DNA of 64,000 nucleotides from Anadara kagoshimensis (Eukaryota; Mollusca; Bivalvia; Arcoida; Arcidae): the NCBI GenBank assembly GCA_021292105.1, contig CM037870.1:66152018-66216017 (forward strand), written 5' to 3'. The notes below the pieces were generated by a model. It searched no databases and was not told the origin of the DNA. It saw nothing but the letters and a program-made list of their open reading frames with translations. Both the position numbers and the translations under genes were made by a program. The stretch's first letter is position 1; each line of letters opens with the position of its first letter. This document shows, piece after piece, positions 45,018 through 54,590 of the stretch.

Positions 45018-45280
45018 CTTTCTTTCGATTATTATTATTATTATTATTATCGATACCTACTTTCTATAACTTCGCCTTTCCTGACTTCTGTCACATTTGT
45101 TAATATTTTATATTTGGGTACAGTAAATTGTCGTGTATATTCCTCCAGAGAATTGTCGTTCTTTTTGTGACTAGGTCTATGCGAAAAACAAGCGTTTTGT
45201 AATCCTTTTCCGTTGCTGAAACAATATACATGAAACACACAACACAAAAATATTGTCACAAACAAAATTCCTTTGTACAT
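37391..45280 (-). CDS. Reeler A: secreted Reeler-domain protein with Gly-rich and Asn/Gln/Phe-Gly-rich tail
   Basis: Model of four exons: 45280-45061, 43363-43126, 40656-40586 and 39873-37391. The sum is 3012 nt, 1003 residues. All junctions are GT-AG with matching phases (1, 2, 1). Residues 1-20 are a signal peptide (MYKGILFVTIFLCCVFHVYC). Residues 21 to about 175 are a Reeler domain (FKGFLLQVY, RCSHAHDTITH, TMLWKAPENL, KNYTHFW). Then come a helical stretch (LDDLAKEVGAKDTSELLNLL), two Thr runs in a Pro-rich linker (about 213-247), a Gly/Ser/Met/Leu block (about 250-480), a disordered Asn/Gln/Phe-Gly region (about 510-830) with 7-residue repeats FGNQQNS, and a Ser/Gly/Met end with DPNMQSQLNNMM-type motifs. 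Reeler domains are found in secreted defence and matrix proteins. The tail suggests a self-assembling matrix, adhesive or shell protein. That role is inference. Confidence 0.87.
38330..38460 (-). repeat. 21-bp coding tandem repeat (FGNQQNS)
   Basis: About six near-identical 21-bp units coding Phe-Gly-Asn-Gln-Gln-Asn-Ser in the tail of Reeler A. Looser units extend to about 38060 and 38700. Confidence 0.85.
39915..40092. mobile_element. TIR element, 'tttcgtgg/ccacgaaa' family, copy 2
   Basis: actgtgaaaccattttcgtg at the left and cggaaatacttgatttcaca at the right, inverted and diverged. It lies in Reeler A intron 3, 40 bases from the exon 4 acceptor. Confidence 0.55.
40586..40656 (-). CDS. Reeler A exon 3 (end of Reeler domain)
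   Basis: 71 nt. Acceptor ttattttattatag, donor caca|a gtaagc. Codes GVIVKNYTHFWTRVES, then NKLKINT. Phases 2 in and 1 out are just what is needed to join exon 2 to exon 4. Confidence 0.85.
41370..41530 (+). repeat. 'cctagtgtgagaaa' dispersed repeat
   Basis: gatcctagtgtgagaaaatt, tcaatggttttccctgggtac, acagaatcttgactgatgtgtaaaac. Same order of motifs as at 28830-29060. Confidence 0.55.
42175..42309. mobile_element. Foldback element, nearly perfect 60-bp arms
   Basis: ttatagcagtaatttgaggt...gaccactggatagca is followed by a short loop (gacctcgggtaagccctcgg) and its inverted copy ending at 42309. About 135 bp in all, in Reeler A intron 2. A single-strand hairpin would be very stable. Confidence 0.8.
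43126..43363 (-). CDS. Reeler A exon 2 (Reeler core)
   Basis: Acceptor gtatttttcag, donor ag|gtaagg. Codes VINSDGKYEFFKGFLLQVY to VTMLWKAPENLSSSIIV, 78 residues plus two bases at each end. Homologous to Reeler B exon 2. Confidence 0.9.
43788..44020. mobile_element. MITE 'ggtttcacaatcattcc' family, copy 2 (diverged)
   Basis: cccagtttcacaatcaactaag and, inverted, agaagattgtgaaacttg. In Reeler A intron 1. Confidence 0.55.
44020..44370 (-). mobile_element. YIDD-type retroelement 3' fragment, split by poly(A)
   Basis: Tail motif gaccgggtgttcgagaagggt, then about 30 A (44125-44157), then minus-strand remnants of coding (HHNIVDKQDVSIW; QRTQLLTNKL). The A run sits where other copies continue with gtcaaatatatccagg. 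Confidence 0.6.
44395..44970 (+). repeat. Mixed dispersed repeats
   Basis: 44395-44480 has the gtgttttacgcgagagtcaag / ttcacatatttcgagg motif of the 50-bp array family. 44740-44970 has the cctagcgtgaaaaagttt / ggtggttttctccgggcata repeat seen at 28.2-29.1 kb and 41.4 kb. Confidence 0.5.
44976..45052 (+). repeat. (CT)n and (ATT)n microsatellites
   Basis: About 19 CT units (44978-45015) and about seven ATT units (45030-45050), immediately 3' of the donor of Reeler A exon 1. Confidence 0.9.
45061..45280 (-). CDS. Reeler A exon 1
   Basis: ATG at 45280. Signal peptide, then FSNGKGLQNACFSHRPSH and onward to VRKGEVIE, donor a|gtaggt at 45061/45060. The N-terminal G.......C pattern is that of Reeler domains. 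The exon ends GAA A, exactly as exon 1 of Reeler B does. Confidence 0.87.
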
Positions 45281-45323
45281 TTTGTTTTAAGTATTTTTTA
45301 AATTGATTTTATCTACACATTTG

Positions 45324-45331
45324 TTTATATA
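45324..45331 (-). promoter_or_regulatory. TATA box candidate of Reeler A
   Basis: The minus strand reads gaatatataaacaaa about 45 bases upstream of the ATG at 45280. Confidence 0.4.
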
Positions 45332-45733
45332 TTCAAAAACAACCCCGCAAGTTCGAAAAGAAGGAAGTTAAAATCACGCCGAAATCTCCTTGTACTGGAT
45401 TGACGAAATAATTTGTCAGAGGAAACGGAGGAACCCTCAAGGAAATTTTCTTGGCAGCAAAAAAAACTTGATATAATTTATACAAAAATGATTAATTCTC
45501 CAATGAAAAATTACTTGAAAAAATATCGTTTTAGATTATTTTTTTCATCAAAATGTCACAGTTATTTTGCTGATATTTTCTTGAAATTTTATATTTTGAA
45601 TTATATTTCAATAAATATAATAAACATAGCACCTCGAAACATGATATTCATAATTTTGACAGGTGTTTGATTGATTCGATTGACGCGACTTTCTTACTCT
45701 ATGGACTTCCGTCTTTAATTTTGGGTGTATCAA

Positions 45734-45832
45734 CCAATGATTCGTCAATAAAATGTGTCTATTTTCGGGTACCTGAAAGTTCATTTACTTCCAATTCAGT
45801 AAATGGAGACATTATATTGACGAATCATTGGT
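45734..45832. mobile_element. Small foldback, about 25-bp arms
   Basis: ccaatgattcgtcaata...tgtct and agaca...tattgacgaatcattgg are inverted, with about 45 bases between. Confidence 0.6.
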
Positions 45833-46079
45833 AGGTTTTCAGATACATGTAGGTATCTGAAAAAGTTCTGAACCTTAAATAGCAATAATAATAAAAAATG
45901 CATAATTTTATCATTAATATTTATTGGTGGGATTTATTTTTGCACCCACCCTAAAATTTTGAAAAAATTAATTTTTTATTTAAAAATGTTCCAAAAGGTT
46001 TGGTTCTGACATGTCTTTTTTGTCACAAATAAAACATCAGTTGGGGTACAATTAGAGCTAGTACTCTCTAGCCATTTAT

Positions 46080-46099
46080 TTATTTATTTACTTATTTGT

Positions 46100-46174
<75 letters not shown>

Positions 46175-46216
46175 ACAAGTGAATTCAAAAATAAAAAAAT
46201 AAAATAAATAAATAAG

Positions 46217-46247
<31 letters not shown>

Positions 46248-46255
46248 AAAGCAAA
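46080..46255 (+). repeat. (TCTA)n and (AAAT)n microsatellites
   Basis: (TCTA) about 18 units at 46101-46174, then AT-rich (AATA)n at 46195-46252. Confidence 0.92.
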
Positions 46256-46663
46256 TAAAAATATTAAAGATGAAATACGTGATAAAAACATGACCCTGTA
46301 TATTCATAGGTGTAATAACGACATAACATCAGATATATACCCCGGGGTGTAATTTGTACGTCATAATTCATCCCAGTTTAATCACGTTTATGGTTGTAAG
46401 CAAGGTGGGGTAGTTGGTGTTGTAATGTCAACATGTAGACGTAAAACTCGACCAATGGCCGGATTGATGTATAAATTGTTTATTAGAATATAAACATTAT
46501 ATATGATATTTATTCTCAACAAAAAGCCTTTCGGCTTATATGTAATAATTACAAAGCATAATCAGGTGAATAAAGAAAAAGAAAAAAACATAGTAAATTA
46601 TATACATTGGAATCACTCCTAATCAGTTCATAGGAGGACAAGCAAAAATAGCACTGTAACACA

Positions 46664-48685
46664 CTACTTGTCCCGCATGATACCAGCATGGTACAGAAAC
46701 TTGCCTAAATTATTTAAGTCCTTGATATTATTAGTTTGAAGTAACTGGATGAGTTTGTATACGGATGGGTGTTTGTAATAGTATTTTTTGATGTACTTTG
46801 TACGCAATGTTTTGTAAAATTTACACTCTAAGATGAAATGATATTCGTCTTCAATGTCCGCTTTACATTTTACACACACTCTAAGGTCTCTGTCAATTTT
46901 AGCATACCTTCCGGTTTCTATAGATAAATTATGTGAAGATAGTCGTATTCTAGTTATGTAAGTTTTAAATACTATCGGTTTGTCCAAATAGGATTGAATT
47001 GCAAATACACAATTGTCCACAACATGTTGGTATAGTTGAGCTTTAGAAGACTTTTGAAAAAATGAAAAACAATCCTGTAGAAACATATCCGTAAGTCTTT
47101 GCTTATATAATATCAGAAAGGATCGAGAGTCACCAACACACTGGCCAGGCGTAACCAAATCCAACACAGTAAAGTTCATGTTTTACCCGGGCAGCCCAGT
47201 TCATATCGGTCCTAACACTACTATTGGCAATGTCCTTCAATTCAGAGTATATATTGCTTAACACACAGTTGTCAGTATTTAAAAGTTTAATCCAATATTT
47301 CATTATCCGGATTTTTCTTTGTAAGTACATTGGCAAACGACCGAGTTCTCTATATACCATCATGTTTGGAGTACTGTTTTTCACTTTTAGGACAAATTTA
47401 CAGAAGTCCAACTGAACACTCTCGATGTCTGCTGCCTTGTGATGGCCCCATACTTCACATCCATAATGCAAAACACTGGCAACATATGTATCAAAAAGTT
47501 GTAATAAAGTTTTTGGATTAAATTCAAAGTTCCTCACAGAATGTCTCAGACAAAAACTGCCTTTCTACCCTGATCAGCAATAACCGATTGCGTAAGTTGA
47601 AACTTGCCTGTATATTTTATACTTAATCCTAAATAATTAAAACAATCCACCACTTCAATTGGTTTGCCATCATACCACCATGTATCACTCACAGATCCAC
47701 CATGTCGGAAAACCATAATTTTAGTTTTTTCTACGTTTACTTCCAGTTGCCATCTATTTGTATACTCCTTCAGACTCAACAAAAGTTTTTCAAGTTCCAT
47801 TTTGGATTCAGCACATAAAACCGTGTCATCTGCATACATTATCAGGAATATGCTTAACAATTTAAGTTCACACGAAGGACAATTATTTTCAATAAAATTG
47901 GTTTCAAAATCATTCACATAAAGACTGAAAAGTACAGGACTGAGAACTTCTCCTTGCATCAATCCTAGGTTACTGTTGAAGAAAACTGAAATGTTACCAT
48001 CGTACTTGACACATGACCTGACATTTGAGTACATAGAACGTAAAATTTGTAAAAACTTTCCAGTGACGCCAAGTTTCGCAAGCTTACACCAAAGAGCTGT
48101 TCGGTTTACGCTATCAAAGGCTCGTCGAAAATCGACGAAACAACAGTACAATTTTTTTTTATTTGAAAGATATTTACAGATCAGCGAATGTAAAGCAAAT
48201 ACTGCACCAGTACAACTAAAACCTGGTTTAAAACCAAACTGCGCATCTGTAATTATAGAGTTTGTTTCATTCCATTTAAGTAGCCGTTGGTTCAGGACTG
48301 AAGTAAACAGTTTGCCTAAATTGCTTACAAGTGTAATACCCCTATAATTATTAACGTCACTTTCGTTGCCTTTCTTGTGCAGAGGTACTATTACACCTGT
48401 CGACCAATCAGATGGAAAATGCCCAGATGAAAATATTTTATTAAATAACAATTTCAAAGAAGGCACAAGTTGATTTTGAAATTCAATGAAGTATTCATTT
48501 AGTAAATTATCAATTCCACAACTTTTGTCCCGTTTTAACATTTTGATGGCATCCCTGATTTCATCACTTGAGATACAAGCATCCAGTTCTTCAAACACGG
48601 CTGAATTAGATGAGCACTCATCGGAGTCATACGAATCCATAAACTCTGTAACATGTTCTGTAGTGACTGAATCATGACACATCAT
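46664..48685 (-). pseudogene. Retrotransposon reverse transcriptase and C-terminal domain
   Basis: From 48685: SDEIRDAIKMLKRDKSCGID, WSTGVIVPLHKKGN, NNYRGITLVSNLGKLF, QFGFKPGFSCTGAVFAL, FVDFRRAFDSVNR, MQGEVLSPVLFSLYVNDFE, LIMYADDTVLCAES. YADD is intact. After a frame break at 47540 the C-terminal part runs on (VLHYGCEVWG) to CVKCKADIEDEYHFILEC, a zinc-binding motif, ending at 46664. Confidence 0.88.
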
Positions 48686-50100
48686 TTCCTTAAAATAGTC
48701 ATAGAAATTTGATAATGGAATTTTATTAGAATGTTGAGTTTTTTCTTGAACACTGAATAGAACATTTTCGGATTATTGTATTTTAATTTTTGCAACATAT
48801 CACCCTTTGACCGTCTGTATTCACGCTTTAGGCGCCGTTCAAGTTGTCTGTATTGCTTTTTTGTATGATTAAGCATTCGGTGATTTATGTCTGTGCGCGA
48901 TTTATTAAATTTTTCAAGAGCTTTTTTGTATTTATTATACAATTGCCTACACTCACTATTAAACCATGGTTTGTCACTATTTGTACTACCTACTGACGAC
49001 CTGTTAGATATAGATTTGAACATCTTTCTCGCGTTTTTACTGGAATTATCCTTACTCGATGTCATCGTTTCCGATATTAATTTTGTAAAATTTTTAACCA
49101 TTTCATCAATGTCATTAGTGTTGGTGCATTCGACATTTGTTATTTGTTCTAATTCATTGACGACTATAGATAAGTTCTGAGAGATTTCTTCTTTATTTGA
49201 ACCATCATATTTAATGTACTTCATTTCAATATCCGATGTTATACAAGTTTGCGTCATTCATACCTGAATCATTGGAATGTAACGCATCAGTTGTTTTAAC
49301 GGTAAAGGTCAATGGTGCATGATCGGAAAATTCATTGAAATCATCACGCGAAACGACACTAAACAATCAAACATGGTTCTTGTTGTAAGCACGTAGTCTA
49401 CAACGCTTCGTCCATTTGAATTGGTAAAAGTGACCTTACCAGTTGAGTCACCGCTGTGACGCCCATTTAAAATTCTCACACCTGAGGACTTACACAAATT
49501 TAAAAGTTTATTTCCGAAACAGTTAACATATTTGTCTTCTGAAGCACGGTGCTCAATTCAACGTCGTTTTCATAAACATAATATTTTCCAAATTATCCGT
49601 AATATTTTGGTTAACTGGTCATTTATGATAAAATCCAACTTTTCACCAGTTCTACTATTAAAGTCACCGGTTATAATTACGTTGCCTATTCCTTTATATG
49701 ACATAACTTGGTCATTTAATGCCGAGAAAATATCACTCTGGTAGGATACATAAAATTTGGATTCAATTGTGGGATATATAGCGCACAAAGGAAAAGCGGT
49801 TTCTGGTCGTTTAAACAAGGTACCCTTTATTTCAAACCACACAATAGTATCGGAGAAAATTCACGTTTTACCCACATGTTTTTCAATTGAATTTTTCACA
49901 AAGATAACTATACCTTCACCTTGAGGTCCTTCTACTTCTTTTTTCAGTCGGGGGAATGCATGTGTTTTATAGCCAGTCAATTTTATGTCACTGTTTTTAT
50001 TGATCCAACATTCAGTTAATATTATAATATCTGTTTATTATAATAGGACACAAAATTGTCATCATCTAGTTTTGACATTAAACCACCATTTATGTTCCAC
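48682..50100 (-). pseudogene. Retrotransposon endonuclease and linker, frameshifted
   Basis: IGNVIITGDFNSRTG (49700-49640) is the GDFN box of APE-type endonucleases, and GRSVVDYVLTT (about 49400) matches the later conserved box. The linker KPWFNSECRQLYNKYKKALE at 48970-48900 is typical between endonuclease and RT. Confidence 0.75.
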
Positions 50101-50340
50101 GTTATTATGTGTAAGCCATCTCCTGTATCTGCTACGCTTCCTCCATGCCATCGACATCAGGTTCGTATAACTTTCCATCGATAAAAAGCTTATCTCTAAC
50201 CAACACCGCTTTTTGGTTTCCTCTTTTTGGCATCCTTCAATATTGGAATCAGCGTTTTTCGTTTTTTTCGGTTATTGATTTAGGAAATTGCTCACTAATT
50301 CCATAATGATTTTTCCCTTTCAGTTTGTAACTATTTTTTC

Positions 50341-50850
50341 TTATCCTTTCTCTTTGCTCAAAGTATGTGAATTTAACGACAATTGGTCGGATTTTTCTCT
50401 CGCTGTAACCTCCAATCCTGCTTGGGCTCTATCGATATTAATCTCCTCGGCATCCGTTATGTGTAGTTCATTTTTGCAAAAATTGCGTACTTTTTCAGCA
50501 CAGTTTTCACTTTCACTTTCATGAATGCCATAAAAAAGCAGATTTTCGCGCATTGATCTGCATTTAAGATCATTTATTTCATCTGATAATTTCAAAAATT
50601 TAATTCAAAAAGTTTGGAATTTTCATCTTGGAGTTTTGCCAAAGTTTCTTTCACATTTTTGACACTGTTAATCTCCTTTTTTACGGCATTCAACGATTTT
50701 TCAGTTTTATCCGTTTTTGTTTTTAAATCAGCGACAGATTTGTTTATCAACGACGAACCTTTTTCCAGAGAGGACACTCGAGAGTCCAAAGACTTCACAT
50801 CTTTGCTGACAGATGTAGCTATAGTACAAACCAGTGATAGGTGATTCAGG
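50341..50850 (-). pseudogene. Retrotransposon ORF1 fragment
   Basis: Coiled-coil residues (SKDVKSLDSRVSSLEKG, then TDKTEKSLNAVKKEINSVK) followed after a frame change by CRSMRENLLFYGIHES and CKNELHITDAEEINIDRA, the RNA-binding fold of L1-like ORF1 proteins. The apparent N-terminus beyond 50850 is just Reeler B exon 1 read backwards. Confidence 0.7.
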
Positions 50851-50865
50851 TAGCACGGGTCAACT

Positions 50866-51073
50866 ATGAGACGGTGTTTAATTTTAGTATTATGTTTCAT
50901 TGAAGCCGTTTTCTCATACGGAACAGGTGCGCCTAGAAGACCAGTGGTCTGCAATGAGAGGTTACCGTCACATCATTCAAAGGAAGGAGCTGAGATACAT
51001 CCCCAAAACAGCAGTAGTCCGTTTGTGGTCAGCATCAATGTTACGTCTCTCAATTACAGTGATGTCATTGAAA
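50866..51073 (+). CDS. Reeler B exon 1
   Basis: Start ATG at 50866, signal peptide, then APRRPVVCNERLPSHHSKEG and onward to LNYSDVIE, donor a|gtaagg. The intron position equals that of Reeler A (after Val-Ile-Glu, phase 1). Confidence 0.85.
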
Positions 51074-53965
51074 GTAAGGTACACGGTACAGTACAGACCA
51101 GTCGAATGTTTAACACAAAGCTAACGAACTACAGCTAATTGTCAACTTATCCAACCCAGTTTCACAACCATGTCATTTCTTGTCTAAGCGTTTCCTTAAA
51201 TTAAATCTAGAAAAAATGAACTCTGAATAATTTTTTATTTAGATATTCGGGGATTTAAGGTGTCGAATCGTTTAAAAAATCATTCTAAGCTTACTACATC
51301 TTAATTTAAGTTTGTTGAAATCGTTTTTTGTAGTAACCTAAAATATTGTGGAAATTTGTCAGATTTAAATTAAGGAAAATCTTAATAAAGGTATGATTGT
51401 ACAACTGGAACATGGACACCATTGTTAGCTTTACATGTGATACTATCAGCTTTTCTGCCACTGCTTTCTGTATCTCAACCAATCGAAAGTAAGTCAAGTT
51501 ACGACTCCTTATTCGTTTGATAGATGTTAAACTTTCGACAGGTATGTACTATAGCAACAAACACATTAAGTATTTTGTATTACTGTATTTGTATATTTTG
51601 TGCGGTTTATTAATTTCCGATTATTTCGTATGTATATGTATATGTTTCAGAAACTGAGATCATATTTTCCGTCAATTTCCAAAGATTAATCCCCCGAAAA
51701 TGGACAGTTTTTAAAGCCACGATAATTTTAATTTTACCCGCGAAAAAACTAATTACACTAGGTCTTTCAATTATAAACGATTTTCTTCAATTATATGTTT
51801 CTAGTATGTAAAAGATAATGCTAATTTTGAATACAAATGTATAGTTTGCCCTTTTCCACAATCATTCATTATATAAAATTTTACTTATTTTATTTGGAAA
51901 TTTAAGATTTAATAAATGTGTAATTTTTTAGATATTCTAGATGAAACAAGAGGTTTGGATGTATTGAAAATGAATATAACCATGTATAATCAGGGAAAAT
52001 ATCGCGGTTAAAATATATGTGGTTCATAGTAAATTATTGATAAAATTAAAATGGAAATAGTTTTTTATCATTATTGTTTTATGTATTTTGTCTATGAAGT
52101 CGTGTTACAGCTATGTAGTTGTGAGTTTTTGCATTTCTATTTTGATTCAGTCCGACTGTCAGCATCAGACAGAAACACTTATTTTAGAGGATTTGTTGTT
52201 CAAGTTCTGCCACTAACTGACAAGTTAAACTCAGCCGATCCACGCCCGGTTTCGAACCCAGTGACAGATCTACATGGAGTCACGCCCATTGGTGGTTTTA
52301 TCGACAGCAGTGACGTAAAACTTCTGAGCTGTTTTGGTAGAATCAACACCGTTACACACAAGAATGGGGATAAGAAAACATCCACCGTTCTCTACTGGAA
52401 AGCCCCATCGAGGGATATATTCAGACCCTTTAAGGTCAGGTAAGATTAGATTATTAACTGTTCGAAAAACACAAAAGATTTGTTAAAAAAAATAAAATGT
52501 GATTATGTTACAAACTAGATACTGGCATTCTGATACATACCAATCCATGTATAAATCATATCCCTAGCAAAACAAAATTTTCAAATCTGGTTGAACATGT
52601 GAACTATACCACTGAAGTGAGGCCGGGTGCTTCGGAGAGTAAGATGATTCTCCAGAAACTACAGGGTTTTCAAACGATTAAACGTATAACTTTACAATCA
52701 CTTCCTCTTAAAGTAGCTGTAACTGCGAATTGCAGAACAAATCAGAAAACTTTCACAAACTCGCGCACCACATGGAGATTTACAAGAATGTCTCTTTGTG
52801 CATTGCAGGGAAATTCCTGATGCGTCGTAAACTTTCAACCATCCAACCAATAATAGCCACCACACTTTATTTCAAAACTCAAACACTGTTATTTTATAAC
52901 TGAAATGTGTCTAACATGTCGAATTTTGTTTTTTCTTCAGAGCAACAATATTAAAAGAATATGATCTGTTTTGGAAAGATGTTACATCCCATTACTGACA
53001 TTACCGGGTACGTATTTCAGCAGTACATCCCAGTTAATATATGGATGATTGGAAAATACCGACCTTCAATAAACGGACTAACTTTCCTTATGTTAGGACC
53101 TACCCGTGCCGGATTTGAACCTATAAGGCGAGAGACAGTTTGATCTGTAAGCTCAGTCCTTTTTCAGAAGAAATGCCGTTAACGTGCTAAATGTAATGTA
53201 CCAAAAAGACAGCTGGTTTTAAGTAACATGTAAGTTATGTGAAAGTGGCATATGAATGCATGAAAATGGATACAAGTATCGGTTAAAATACGGGTATCGT
53301 ATCGGACCGTATCCGTCACTTTGGCTTTTTCACCCCCCCCCCCCAAGCAAACTAAGTTTTCAGAATCTCATGACCATGACGTAAATGTATTCTTATCCTG
53401 GCACTAAAGCACCACTTTGCGGACCATATACAATATTTATTTCGAATATCTATCGACTTCTGCCAATGTGTATTTGACAATGCCTCATTTCTGTGATAAA
53501 AGACCATACATGTACAATGTATATAAATGTTCACCTTCTGCCAATGTTTGACACTGTCTCATTCCTATTGCTTTACTCCGTGTTATTTCAGATATAAGAG
53601 AAGATGGAGATCCGACCAGAGACTGGTTAACAATGGTATCAGACACTGCTTCTAGTATATTTCACAGTAAAGGAGGTCAGGGATGGAAATCAAATATAAG
53701 ATCGCGACTCAGGCTTGGTTTTAAAGATATGGGGAATTCCCAGCATGGCGTTGTAACAAACTATCTTGCAAGAACAATACCATACCAGGCGCAGTTTAAA
53801 AAGTCTAAATTACCCGTTAATAATGACCCGTATGAAAGTGATTTAGACCCAAGGAATAGCTCACTGGGTATTGATACACTTGTAAAAGAATTACTTAAAG
53901 GGGATTTTAAATTTGCAGATAGGATAAGTGAATATCTGCATAAAGAAGACGTGATTATTATGTAA
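50866..53965 (+). CDS. Reeler B: secreted Reeler-domain protein, in-frame stop in exon 3
   Basis: Exons 50866-51073, 52151-52439 and 52941 on. Signal peptide MRRCLILVLCFIEAVFSYG, then a Reeler domain with the usual Cys (PVVCNERLPSHHS; LLSCFGRINTVTH), YFRGFVVQV and TVLYWKAPSRD. As read, exon 3 ends KEYDLFWKDVTSHY and TGA at 52996-52998, giving 184 residues, a normal size for single-Reeler defence-type proteins. But Reeler A continues from the same exon through a phase 1 donor into a tail exon, and here a clear phase 1 exon with an open frame stands at 53592-53965. If one base is missing just before the TGA, the frame runs on to the donor g|gtacgt at 53007/53008 and fits that exon. So either a short protein is made, or the gene is broken or mis-sequenced. 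Confidence 0.8.
51153..51409. mobile_element. MITE 'ggtttcacaatcattcc' family, copy 3
   Basis: acccagtttcacaaccatgtc... and ...gtatgattgtacaactgg, with the inner ttccttaaattaaatcta / ttaaattaaggaaaatctt pair. In Reeler B intron 1. Confidence 0.68.
52151..52439 (+). CDS. Reeler B exon 2
   Basis: Acceptor ttttgattcag, donor ag|gtaaga. 95 residues from RLSASDRNTYFRGFVVQV to APSRDIFRPFKV. The 17 residues more than in Reeler A lie in the middle (DKLNSADPRPVSNPVTDLHG). Confidence 0.92.
52530..52640 (-). mobile_element. 3' tip of the YIDD-type retroelement
   Basis: cataccaatccatgtat, gaactataccactgaagtgagg, ccgggtgcttcggagagt. In Reeler B intron 2. Confidence 0.5.
52941..53007 (+). CDS. Reeler B exon 3 (stop at 52996)
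   Basis: Acceptor ttttttcttcag. Codes ATILKEYDLFWKDVTSHY and TGA at 52996-52998. The FW pair matches THFW of Reeler A. Donor-like g|gtacgt at 53007/53008. Confidence 0.72.
53592..53965 (+). CDS. Probable Reeler B tail exon
   Basis: Acceptor gtgttatttcag ends at 53591. The open frame begins with at (phase 1) and reads IREDGDPTRDWLTMVSDTAS, then SIFHSKGGQGWKSNIRSRL, down to KEDVIIM and TAA at 53963-53965, 123 residues. The last third (LGIDTLVKELLKGDFKFADR) is amphipathic, like LDDLAKEVGAKDTSELLNLL at the start of the Reeler A tail. No low-complexity part. I do not recognise a domain. Assignment to Reeler B depends on the indel argument. Confidence 0.55.
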
Positions 53966-53967
53966 AA

Positions 53968-54204
53968 CTAAGTTTGAGTGGAATGTTTTCTCTGTGGTCC
54001 TTTACAGATGTTTGTTTCTCGTAGTATTGTTTTCTGGTCTCTGAGAATAGCAGTATACAGAAAATCAACATCCAAATCATTCCAGTGTTCATTGAGATTA
54101 ATTATATTGTTTTTGAAAGTGTTCAAAGTCTTGTGTTTACACTGTACTAGTACTGTAGATATCATTAGTAAAGCTTGCACAGCCAGTGTACATGTATATG
54201 CCAT
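53968..54204 (-). other. Unassigned 78-residue open frame with signal-peptide-like start
   Basis: ATG at 54204. MAYTCTLAVQALLMISTVLV looks like a signal peptide. The rest is polar (NLNEHWNDLDVDFLYTAILR) with two Cys. It ends 2 bases after the stop of the 53592 exon on the other strand. No family recognised; could be chance. Confidence 0.2.
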
Positions 54205-54249
54205 CCAGAAAAATATAACGAATTGTGATAAGAATTAAAACTTTATATG

Positions 54250-54590
54250 TATATATATACTAGTATTTGTTATTATCAGGGTTCGTCACTTATCCAAAAT
54301 TTTGAATAATGTTTGATATCATTAATTTACTGGCGTCTAGTCGCAACTGAAAATCATCCGACTCATCAGCGATTACCATGAAATACTTCTAAGTAAGGAA
54401 AATGACACAAGTTGTCGCAATAGGTATTTAAAATTTGAAAATTGTGATGTTAACGCCATAAGTGATGTCCAATGTGATATTTTACGTCAATTGCACAAAA
54501 GAAACTGCCAATTGTTTTGTTATACAAATTGTAAAATCCCTATAGAGGCAATACTTGCTATGTGCAGAAATACTCTACTGTAATCACAGG
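54250..54590 (+). repeat. Dispersed repeat, 'aagtgatgtccatg-tgaca' family, copy 1
   Basis: Motif order cgcaactgaaaatcat, cagcgattaccat, cataagtgatgtccaatgtgata, tgtaaaatccctatagaggc, gtgcagaaatactct. The same order is found at 57605-58100 and 63140-63470. Confidence 0.6.

Larger units (their letters stand above)
46500..50850 (-). mobile_element. Degenerate non-LTR retrotransposon with ORF1, APE endonuclease and RT
   Basis: Read on the minus strand from 50850 down: an ORF1-like coiled coil, an endonuclease, a reverse transcriptase and a C-terminal zinc-binding motif, in the usual order. Several frameshifts break it. The 3' end lies near 46500 (gaataaatatcat...). The element ends at its 5' side about 15 bases before the start codon of Reeler B. 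The clade (L1-like or CR1/I-like) is not settled. The ORF1 type speaks for an L1-like or related lineage. Confidence 0.85.

Noticed and set aside
53592..53965. Direct splice of Reeler B exon 2 to the 53592 exon
   Set aside because: Phases clash (2 out, 1 in) and the joined frame hits a stop after about 17 codons.
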